A DNA stretch of 64,000 nucleotides. Source: an uncultured Gemmatimonadota bacterium. GTDB taxonomy: Bacteria; Gemmatimonadota; Gemmatimonadetes; Gemmatimonadales; Gemmatimonadaceae. Shown here piece after piece: positions 8,204-14,618 of the stretch (its first letter is position 1; the number at the start of each line of letters is the position of its first letter). Both the position numbers and the translations under genes were made by a program. The notes under the pieces were generated by a model. The model worked only from the letters and a program-made list of their open reading frames with translations. It did not search any database and was not told where the DNA came from. The stretch covers positions 1-64,000 of the forward strand of contig CAIRYG010000014.1 of assembly GCA_903882745.1 (NCBI GenBank), given 5' to 3'.

Positions 8204-9745
8204 TCAGTCATACCACCCCTGCAGGTGCCAGCCGACGGCGTCGCGGTACAGGAGCATGTCGCGTGCGAGTTCCTCGCTCTCGCAGCGCCAGTAGTCGCGG
8301 GCGAAGGGATCCTTCCACCAATCGCCGCTGAGGCGTTCGGGGCCCACGGCGCGGGTGATCACCACGCGCTTGCCGCGCCACCAGAGCGTGCGGGGCGTGC
8401 GGTGTGCGACTTCGACGTCAATGCGTTCGGGGGTTTCGAGCAGGCGCGCGGTGGCGGTGCCGGTTTCGGCTTCGGTTGCAGCTGCGGGAGTCTCCCGCAG
8501 CACCTCGTGCAACTCGGCCCATGCGCCCGCTTTCTCGGGGCGATGTTCGTCGCGCGCCACAGGGCGCACAACACTGTGCGCGCCGAGTGAGGCGCGGAGC
8601 CGTTCGAAGGCGGCGTCGGCGGCGCCCGGGTCGCGCCAGGAGGCGGCGAGGAGATCTCCTTGCTCGGCGCTCATCGGCGCGGTAGCGGTCACCGTGACCG
8701 TGACTGCGCACACGGGAGCGGGCAGCTTCCACTGATCGAGCAGTGCGCGACAGCGCTCAAAGAGCGGGGCCACGCGCGCCATCGGTCGTGCTGGGCGTAC
8801 CTCGCGGGTGATGGTGTGTGCGGGGGCGTTCACCACGGCGCCGCGTCCGTCGTCGAGCGTGAGGGTAATGGCGATCGCGGCGGCGGCGCGTGCGTCGTGC
8901 ACCAGCGCGTCCACGAGTTGTCCGAGTGCGGCGCGCACGATGAAGAGCACCGGCTCCATGGAGTCGGCGCTCAGGGCGAGCTCGGTGCTCACCGCGCGCG
9001 TGGCATCGGAGCGCGCGAGCACCGGGCGTCGTGTGTCGATGCCGTGTGCGAGTCGCCACGAGGCGAGCCCCGATGCGCCCCATCGGTGTTCGACGTCGGC
9101 GGCCTCGAGCCCCGCGAACGCCCCAACGGTGTGCAGCCCGAGTGCGCCGAGCGCCTCGCGCAGCTCGGCGTCCATCGGCACAAGTGCCAGTGGCGCCGAC
9201 GCGAGGTACGCCGCGCACCCACCCGGCGGCACGATCCGTACGTACTGTGGATCCGGAGCCGCAACGCTCCAAGTCGCCGCACGCGCCGCGACGCACGAGT
9301 CAGCCACACCCACGCGTGCCGACGGATGCCACACACTCGCCAACTGCTGGAGCACGAGGGCGAGCATGCGTTCGCCGCCGAGTGGTTCGAAGCCGCTCGC
9401 TCCTACCCACCAGGTGCCGGGGGCATCGGGGACCGCGGTGACCAGCGGCGAGGCTGCGAGCAGTGCGGCCGACATCCGCGCCAGTTCGCGCGTGATGACC
9501 CGCTCATCCCACGGCAGAATCTCCAGCTGTGCGCAGCGTGACGTGGCTTCGGGCACGGTCATCCCCACGCGCACATGCTGGCGCGCCGCTGCCGAGGTCA
9601 CGGCGCGGAGGAGTTGTCGTTTGCCGTGGGCGAGCGCTATCGGCTGGGTGTCCCAATGCGGCCCCGACTCGTGGTGGGCGTGCCACACCGCGCCGATCGG
9701 GAACCTCGGAATACGAACGCATGCGACGCGCCACGGTGTTGCCAC
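8204..9745 (-). CDS. imuB: ImuB, catalytically inactive Y-family polymerase-like protein
   Basis: Scaffold protein of 513 residues that links the sliding clamp, ImuA and DnaE2 in damage-induced mutagenesis. It aligns with Y-family polymerases from start to end: RIPRFPIGAVW, then RVGMTVPEATSRC, the thumb-like LGLHTVGAFAGLEAADV, and the typical C-terminus DMLLYRDAVGWHLQGWYD. The acidic catalytic residues of active Y-family enzymes are absent (the first strand reads ACVRIPRFP instead of an Asp-containing motif), as is usual for ImuB. The start is GTG 9745, preceded by a strong AGGAGAGGGAG ribosome site that lies inside the imuA frame. The gene converges with the upstream membrane protein, leaving 22 bp between stop codons. 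Confidence 0.93.
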   Translation of the reverse strand: MATPWRVACVRIPRFPIGAVWHAHHESGPHWDTQPIALAHGKRQLLRAVTSAAARQHVRVGMTVPEATSRCAQLEILPWDERVITRELARMSAALLAASPLVTAVPDAPGTWWVGASGFEPLGGERMLALVLQQLASVWHPSARVGVADSCVAARAATWSVAAPDPQYVRIVPPGGCAAYLASAPLALVPMDAELREALGALGLHTVGAFAGLEAADVEHRWGASGLASWRLAHGIDTRRPVLARSDATRAVSTELALSADSMEPVLFIVRAALGQLVDALVHDARAAAAIAITLTLDDGRGAVVNAPAHTITREVRPARPMARVAPLFERCRALLDQWKLPAPVCAVTVTVTATAPMSAEQGDLLAASWRDPGAADAAFERLRASLGAHSVVRPVARDEHRPEKAGAWAELHEVLRETPAAATEAETGTATARLLETPERIDVEVAHRTPRTLWWRGKRVVITRAVGPERLSGDWWKDPFARDYWRCESEELARDMLLYRDAVGWHLQGWYD

Positions 9746-10400
9746 GATCTCCCTCTCCTACGTTCACGGTCTGGTATGGAGCGCCTTTCTCGATCACGAC
9801 GTGGATCTGTTTCGGTGCTGCGCCTTCGCCAATGCGCTCACTCGTTCTTCGTCGGGAGGCGCGTGTCGTGACGACGCGCATGCGCAGGCTTCCCGCGAGC
9901 TCTGATGCTTTGGCGTCGTCGCCCAGCACGAGGAACACCGCATCGGCTTCGCGGGCGAGTCGGGTGAGGCGCACGGCGACGCCGCGTTCGAGCATCGGCG
10001 CGCCGTCGAGGACGACGAAGGCGAAGGCGCCGCTGCGGAGGAGCACGTCGGCGCACCAGGCCCCGCGGGCGGGGCGATCGGGGCGCACGACCCACAGGCC
10101 GGGTTCCCCGTTGACGAGTTGTGCGCCGGCGCGGGCCCAGTCGCGCGGGGCGAGGGTGCGGGTGGCGTCGATATAGGCCACCTGCCATCCCGTGGCGATC
10201 GCGCGCTCGACCATCGTGCGGACGATGGTCGTTTTGCCACTTCCTGGCGCGCCGACCATTTCGGTGAGTCGGCCGCGCGGGAGTCCGCCGCCTGGGAGCG
10301 CCATGTCGAGCGTGGCGACACCGGTGCTCAGCCCGGGTGTGGCGGAGCGTGTACCGTCGATAACGTCGGCGAGTTGCTGGCGGAGGAGGGCGAGAGACAT
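9504..10400 (-). CDS. imuA: ImuA, RecA-like mutasome accessory protein
   Basis: RecA-like ATPase-fold partner of ImuB and DnaE2. From the ATG at 10400 the first ~218 residues look like normal ImuA: MSLALLRQQLADV, a Walker A GAPGSGKTTIVRTMV near residue 50, a Walker B-like FAFVVLDGAPM near residue 133, and DAVFLVLGDD. The frame then stays open for a further ~80 Arg/Pro/Ala-rich residues that overlap the start of imuB by 242 bp in another frame. This tail does not resemble ImuA proteins, so either the tail is a real extension or a one-base frameshift near the end hides the normal stop. A TAG at 9758-9760 sits one frame away, directly before imuB. Its promoter is described separately. Confidence 0.88.
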   Translation of the reverse strand: MSLALLRQQLADVIDGTRSATPGLSTGVATLDMALPGGGLPRGRLTEMVGAPGSGKTTIVRTMVERAIATGWQVAYIDATRTLAPRDWARAGAQLVNGEPGLWVVRPDRPARGAWCADVLLRSGAFAFVVLDGAPMLERGVAVRLTRLAREADAVFLVLGDDAKASELAGSLRMRVVTTRASRRRTSERIGEGAAPKQIHVVIEKGAPYQTVNVGEGDRGNTVARRMRSYSEVPDRRGVARPPRVGAALGHPADSARPRQTTTPPRRDLGSGAPACARGDDRARSHVTLRTAGDSAVG

Positions 10401-10406
10401 GCCTGT

Positions 10407-10435
10407 GATATACCGAACAAAAGCCGAAAGTGCAA
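10407..10435 (-). promoter_or_regulatory. imuA promoter with direct-repeat operator candidate
   Basis: On the minus strand, TTGCAC (10430-10435) and TATATC (10407-10412) are separated by exactly 17 bp. The predicted transcription start falls at or within a base or two of the imuA ATG (10400), implying a leaderless or nearly leaderless mRNA. The spacer contains the direct repeat TTCGG-N6-TTCGG (11-bp period, 10413-10428). That period matches the direct-repeat LexA boxes of alphaproteobacteria (GTTC-N7-GTTC), so this is a candidate SOS operator. The promoter is sequence-supported. The LexA link is inference. Confidence 0.55.
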
Positions 10436-10461
10436 GGAGGGGTGTTTTTCGGGTTTTTTGC

Positions 10462-10500
10462 TTGAAAATAGCGTAAGTCGTTTTATAGAAACATCTTACG
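10462..10500 (+). promoter_or_regulatory. Promoter of membrane paralogue 2, -10 flanked by inverted repeat
   Basis: In an AT-rich island, TTGAAA (10462-10467), 16 bp and TATAGA (10484-10489) form a plus-strand sigma70-type promoter with a start near 10496. The inverted repeat CGTAAG (10472-10477) and CTTACG (10495-10500), 17 bp apart, brackets the -10 box. This is a plausible repressor site that could also affect the divergent imuA promoter 30 bp away. Confidence 0.5.
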
Positions 10501-10638
10501 ATTTTTCTTTTACTGGATGCTGTTGTCGTGCAGTCCCCGAATTGTGAGGCTGCTCGGACCGTTAGTAAAGCGGCTCGGATGGGGCATCCGCGTCGGTCCA
10601 GACTCGTGAAACCGGGCACGCGAGGCAATACTACGGGC

Positions 10639-12180
10639 ATGCTCCGCCACCGCCTCGTGCTGCTCATCGCCTTGCTTGCTGGCCTCGCCGCAGGCTGGGG
10701 GGTCATCGAGCTCACTGAGCCGCCGGGACCAGGGCTGGATCCCGACGCGGTCTCCTACCTCGGCGCCGGCGTCTCCATGGCCAGCGGTCACGGCTTGCGC
10801 ATTCCGAGCGGCACGTGGGACAGCCCCGATACCACCGCCGCGCTCGCGCATTTCCCGCCGGGATTCTCCACGGCGATCGCTGCCGGCATCACCGCGGGCG
10901 CACTGCCCACCAACGCCGCGCGCTTCGTCGAAGCGAGCGCGGCCGCCATCACGCTCTTCGCCCTCGCCCTCGCCGCCGGCGCCGCCGCGGGACCACTCGG
11001 CGCGCTCACGGTCGCCGGGATTATTGGTTTCACACCCGCCATGCTCGTGGTGCACGCCTCGGTCCTGAGCGAGCCGCTGTTTCTGGCACTGACCGCGCTC
11101 TTTGTGCTGGTGCTGGTGCGTGTGCCGAATGAAGGCCGCGGTGCCACGCGTGTACGACGCCTGCTCGCGCTCTCCGTGATTGCGGCCACAGCCTCACTGG
11201 TGCGGTACGCCGGGTTGGCGCTGGTCGGCGCGATTGTGCTCGACACGTGGCTCGCCCATCGCGAGACGCCAATCGTCGCGCGCGCGCGGCGGGCTTTGCT
11301 CGCCGCCGTACTTCCGGTGCTGCCCTTCCTGCTCTGGGTGCTGTCACGTCCCACCAAGACCGAGAAGGTCGCGGTGCGTCATACCGGGCTCTATCTGACG
11401 GGGGTCGGCGGCACGCTCGCCGAAGGATGGGACACCCTCGCGCACTGGCTGGTGCCGGGCGTGGAGCGCGATCTGGTGCGCACGGTGGCAGCCATCGCGG
11501 GACTGGTGGCGATTGCGCTCCTGTTCCGTGCGGCCCGCGCCAAGACTTCCAACGGCACGCCCACGCCCACGGCGCTCGGTCGCGTCCAGCGTGCCTCGGC
11601 GCTCGTCGCGGTGTGCTACCTCGGGATGGTGCTACTCTCCCGGCTCGCGGCCGATCCGTGGATCCCGCTCGATGATCGCCTGCTGTCGCCAGCGCTCGTG
11701 ATGGGCGCGCTCGCCATTGGTACGACACTCGCCGCCTGGTGGCAATCGGGGCGCACTCTGACGTGGCGACGGCACCTCACTGTCGTCGTGACCGCGACCT
11801 GGATTTTAACATCGTACAATGTGGCGCATGATTGGTGGAATACGTATCGCGACGACGGTGGCGACTTTGCCGCGCGCGAGTGGCGCCTCTCCCCCGTGGT
11901 GGCCTATGCCGCCGCACTCCCGGCAGGAACTCCTCTCTACACGAACTGGCCAGCCGCCATCTGGTTCCACACCGGACGAGCCGCGCGCATGATGCCCGCT
12001 GGTCCGGATGCTCGGACGGCGCTCGCGTTCGGCGCAAAGGTCGCACGCGAGCATGCGGTGGTGCTGCTCTTCACCACCGAAGGGTCGGACGTGATAAAGC
12101 CCGGCACGACGATTGCTCGGTCCGGGCTCACCACGCTCGCCACGTTCAGCGATGGCGCCGTGTGGGGCGCCCCGCACTAG
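10639..12180 (+). CDS. Polytopic membrane protein, GT-C glycosyltransferase-like (paralogue 2)
   Basis: Integral membrane protein of 513 residues, a paralogue of the protein at 6652-8181 with the same order of conserved segments: ELTEPPGPGLDPDAVSYL, HGLRIPSGTW, FPPGFSTAIAAG, SVLSEPLFLALTALF, LYTNWPAAIWFH and a terminal FSDGAVWGAP. About ten membrane segments are followed by a ~100-residue extracytoplasmic tail. The early Asp-x-x-x-Tyr loop suggests a GT-C fold sugar or polyprenyl-phosphate-sugar transferase, but no substrate can be named. ATG 10639 was chosen because it aligns with paralogue 1. Upstream in-frame starts (GTG 10528, ATG 10579) would add a basic, non-hydrophobic leader. It is divergent from imuA and ends 1 bp before the convergent ridA-like gene. 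Confidence 0.8.
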   Translation: MLRHRLVLLIALLAGLAAGWGVIELTEPPGPGLDPDAVSYLGAGVSMASGHGLRIPSGTWDSPDTTAALAHFPPGFSTAIAAGITAGALPTNAARFVEASAAAITLFALALAAGAAAGPLGALTVAGIIGFTPAMLVVHASVLSEPLFLALTALFVLVLVRVPNEGRGATRVRRLLALSVIAATASLVRYAGLALVGAIVLDTWLAHRETPIVARARRALLAAVLPVLPFLLWVLSRPTKTEKVAVRHTGLYLTGVGGTLAEGWDTLAHWLVPGVERDLVRTVAAIAGLVAIALLFRAARAKTSNGTPTPTALGRVQRASALVAVCYLGMVLLSRLAADPWIPLDDRLLSPALVMGALAIGTTLAAWWQSGRTLTWRRHLTVVVTATWILTSYNVAHDWWNTYRDDGGDFAAREWRLSPVVAYAAALPAGTPLYTNWPAAIWFHTGRAARMMPAGPDARTALAFGAKVAREHAVVLLFTTEGSDVIKPGTTIARSGLTTLATFSDGAVWGAPH

Positions 12181-12181
12181 C

Positions 12182-12613
12182 TCAGGGCATCACGGCCACG
12201 CACTCGATCTCAACCTTTGCCCCAGCTGAGACGAGTGCTGCGACGACCACCGTGGTGCGCGCCGGCGGAGAGTCGGGGAAGTACTCGCGATACGACTGGT
12301 TCATGCCCTGAAAATCCTTCACGTCGACGAGATACACCGTGCACTTGCCGACGTTTCGCATGGTGGTGCCGGCTGCTTCGAACACCTTCTTGGCGCTCTC
12401 GAGCGCGCGCTTGGTCTGCGCCTGAATGGTGGTGTCCGCACCGGCCTCGCGCGACACCCCAAGTTGACCCGAGGCGAATACCAGATTGCCGAGCGTGATG
12501 CCCGGCGTCAGCGTGGGTGATACACTAGTGCCAGCTGGAACCACCGGCGCGCGCTGCGCGAGGAGCGGAGCAGCACTGATGCAGCACAACGCGAGCAGTC
12601 GAAGAGAGCGCAT
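12182..12613 (-). CDS. Exported RidA/YjgF/UK114 family protein
   Basis: A RidA-fold protein of 143 residues. Cytoplasmic RidA hydrolyses reactive enamine/imine intermediates. This copy begins with MRSLRLLALCCISAAPLLAQ, a signal peptide, so it probably works in the periplasm. The core is complete: LVFASGQLGVS near residue 45, ALESAKKVFEAAGTTMRNV and VYLVDVKDF in the middle, PPARTTVVVAAL with the conserved Arg near residue 119, and KVEIECVAVMP at the end. It is the last gene of the leftward run mqnB-mqnD-cytochrome c-ridA. Its first 89 bp overlap the end of the cytochrome gene in another frame. The physiological substrate is unknown. Confidence 0.9.
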   Translation of the reverse strand: MRSLRLLALCCISAAPLLAQRAPVVPAGTSVSPTLTPGITLGNLVFASGQLGVSREAGADTTIQAQTKRALESAKKVFEAAGTTMRNVGKCTVYLVDVKDFQGMNQSYREYFPDSPPARTTVVVAALVSAGAKVEIECVAVMP

Positions 12614-13094
12614 GCACGACCTCGGTCTGATGGAAGGGAGCTGGCTTGTAACGTGCGAAATCGAGCACGGTGGCTTTGGCTACACTGTCGCCAACAAATG
12701 ACGCCGTGCCCGCAGGGAGTCCGTTCATCTTCAAGATGTAGGCGACGACATCCTGATACTCGGTGATGCCGTAGCTCCCCGGATCCGTATCCGGCATACT
12801 GGAGCGAATCCGCTCGAACAGTGCGAACGCGGTTTGCCCGTTCCACTTCAAACGGAAATCGGGATTCGCATAGTCCGTGCGCTGATGACACGCGACGCAG
12901 CGGTACCCATACACTTGGCTCCCACGCTCGGCTTGGGCATCCGTGTAGATCGCCGCGCCGCGCGGCGCGTTCGCTGCGGATTCTGGCGCTTGCGCTGCAA
13001 GCGGCGCGGCAAGCGGCGCGGCAAGCAGCGCCGCAGCGCCGACCAGTGCAAGGAGAACGGACGCGAGTCCATGGCCACCTCTCTGTACCGGCAT
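12525..13094 (-). CDS. Periplasmic c-type cytochrome (single heme)
   Basis: Small exported electron carrier of 189 residues. The signal peptide is expanded by a 12-bp repeat (LAAPLAAPLAAQ). The single heme site CVACH is near residue 68, and the distal part SSMPDTDPGSYGITEYQDVVAYILKM has the axial-Met region of class I cytochromes (the last ~25 residues here are also seen in the cytochrome domain at 29809-31569). The gene starts 5 bp after mqnD stops, so the cytochrome is co-transcribed with menaquinone biosynthesis. After about residue 150 the frame continues with an unusual HQTEVVHALSS tail that overlaps ridA by 89 bp. The normal domain ends near DFARYKPAP, so the tail may be a read-on past a lost stop. 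Confidence 0.85.
   Translation of the reverse strand: MPVQRGGHGLASVLLALVGAAALLAAPLAAPLAAQAPESAANAPRGAAIYTDAQAERGSQVYGYRCVACHQRTDYANPDFRLKWNGQTAFALFERIRSSMPDTDPGSYGITEYQDVVAYILKMNGLPAGTASFVGDSVAKATVLDFARYKPAPFHQTEVVHALSSTARVVLHQCCSAPRAARAGGSSWH
12997..13032. repeat. 12-bp tandem repeat in the cytochrome signal peptide
   Basis: GCAAGCGGCGCG occurs twice perfectly and a third time with two changes (GCAAGCAGCGCC). In frame on the minus strand it adds Leu-Ala-Ala-Pro units to the end of the signal peptide, next to the predicted cleavage site. Confidence 0.88.
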
Positions 13095-13099
13095 GATCT

Positions 13100-13882
13100 T
13101 CAGCGTCCCACGACCAAGCGCTCAATCGCGCGGAGTCCTTCGGCGCCGATATCAAGACTGAAATCGTTCACATAGAGCGCGATATGTTGCGCACAGACCG
13201 CTTCCGACATTTCCTGCGCATTGGCCCGAACATACTCCCGGCTCGCGTCAGGATGATCGAACGCATACTGCACCGACGCGCGAATCGCGCGTTCTGCCGC
13301 GAGCACCGTAGCATCATCGATATCGCCGCGCGCGCAGATCCCCGCGAGCGGCACGGGCAAGCCGGTCTCCGCGGTCCACCAGTCGCCGAGGTCTACCGCT
13401 TTGGATAATCCGTGTTCGGCGTAGGTGAAGCGGCTTTCGTGGATGATCAGGCCGGCGTGCACCTCACCATCGCGCACCGCACTCAGGATGCGGTCATAGC
13501 GCACTTCGACCACGTCGGTGAGCGAAGGCGCTGCGAGTCGGAGGAGCTGGAACGCGGTTGTCTCGCGTCCTGGAATCGCGACGCGGCCACGCACCGCCTC
13601 CTCGAGCGACATCGGGGTGCGCGTCACGACGAGTGGGCCAACCCCCTCGCCGAGTGCTGCGCCGCTACGCATGAGGCGATAGCGATCGCCGACGGCGGCG
13701 AAGGCGCCGACACTCATTTTGGTGAGGTCGAACTCTCCCAAGTGCGCGCGCCGATTGAGTTCCTCGATGTCGAGCAACACGGGACGCACACGGAACGGCG
13801 CCTCCACCAATCCGTGCGTGAGCGCGTGAAAGGCAAAGGTGTCGTTAGGGCAGGGCGAGTAGCCGAAGGTCAGTTCACGCAC
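13100..13882 (-). CDS. mqnD: 1,4-dihydroxy-6-naphthoate synthase (futalosine pathway)
   Basis: MqnD converts cyclic dehypoxanthinyl futalosine to 1,4-dihydroxy-6-naphthoate in the futalosine route to menaquinone. It has 260 residues, the usual length, in a periplasmic-binding-protein-like fold. The signature N-terminus GYSPCPNDTFAFHAL is clear, as are DIEELNRRAHLGEFDLTKMS, VAIPGRETTAFQLLRL and GLIIHESRFTYAEHGL with the catalytic His of the family. The start is GTG 13882. It lies 11 bp downstream of mqnB, so the two menaquinone enzymes are co-transcribed, followed at 5 bp by the cytochrome c gene. Other pathway genes (mqnA, mqnC, mqnE) are not in the window. Confidence 0.95.
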   Translation of the reverse strand: MRELTFGYSPCPNDTFAFHALTHGLVEAPFRVRPVLLDIEELNRRAHLGEFDLTKMSVGAFAAVGDRYRLMRSGAALGEGVGPLVVTRTPMSLEEAVRGRVAIPGRETTAFQLLRLAAPSLTDVVEVRYDRILSAVRDGEVHAGLIIHESRFTYAEHGLSKAVDLGDWWTAETGLPVPLAGICARGDIDDATVLAAERAIRASVQYAFDHPDASREYVRANAQEMSEAVCAQHIALYVNDFSLDIGAEGLRAIERLVVGR

Positions 13883-13893
13883 AGATGGGAATT

Positions 13894-14475
13894 CTACAGG
13901 AGCGCGCGGAGTTCAGCCACGAGTGCCGGCGTCACCGTGGTGATCGCGGCGAACGCGTCGGCAAAGTGCCAGCGTGCGCGGTCCGGTTCGTTGATATTAT
14001 TGGAAATCGCGCGCACTTCGATGGCAGGGATTCCCGCGATGTGCGCCGCACGGAGCACGCTGAACCCCTCCATGGCTTCGACCTCGCACTGGCGCGCGCA
14101 CTGGTCGGTGCCGCCGATGCGTGCGCTCGTCCCGATGCGCATGGTGACCGCCGTGGGGAGAACGCGCAGCGCCGCGGCCACGAATCGCGACTCCGCGACC
14201 ACGGTATTTGGTGCCCAGTCTGTGGAGACGCTGAGATCGCAATAATGGGCCTCGGTACCGATGACCAACGCGCCCGGGGCGAATGCAAGGCGCGGGCTTC
14301 CACCAGCGATGCCCACATGCAGAATGGCGGACGGGCGTTCTCGGGCGATCTCCGCAGCCACCGCAGCGGCCGATTCCACCGGCCCAACACCGCAGCACAG
14401 CGTACGCCAGCCGTCGCCGCCCGCGAGTTCACGCGCGGTCGCCGCTACCACGAGAATCCGGGCGCTGTCTGGCAT
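13894..14475 (-). CDS. mqnB: Futalosine hydrolase
   Basis: Nucleosidase of the futalosine menaquinone pathway that releases hypoxanthine from futalosine. It has 193 residues with the purine-nucleoside-phosphorylase fold: ILVVAATARELAG, the CCGVGPVESAAA loop, ILHVGIAGG near residue 53, ECxxMEG-type VEAMEGFSVLRAA near residue 131, and VRAISNNINEPDRARWHFADA near residue 157, in which the NN-x-x-EPDRxxW stretch is typical of MqnB. It is the first gene of the leftward mqnB-mqnD-cytochrome-ridA run. The assignment is strengthened by mqnD next door. Confidence 0.93.
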   Translation of the reverse strand: MPDSARILVVAATARELAGGDGWRTLCCGVGPVESAAAVAAEIARERPSAILHVGIAGGSPRLAFAPGALVIGTEAHYCDLSVSTDWAPNTVVAESRFVAAALRVLPTAVTMRIGTSARIGGTDQCARQCEVEAMEGFSVLRAAHIAGIPAIEVRAISNNINEPDRARWHFADAFAAITTVTPALVAELRALL

Positions 14476-14618
14476 CCTGAGGAAGGTACGGCTGGTGCTG
14501 CGTGCTCACAATTGGAGGGTGCCGGGCCGCTGTCGGTGGTCGCCCGCAGGAAGTAGCTTGTTCGCCAGCAGGCTCGCGCTGTGCCAGTGACCGGAAACAC
14601 CCTCTTGTGAGGATTCGG

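Noticed and set aside
6604-8211. 535-codon minus-strand frame opposite membrane paralogue 1
   Set aside because: It is hydrophilic, Arg/His-rich shadow sequence with no recognisable domain. The plus strand encodes a coherent membrane protein conserved with its paralogue.
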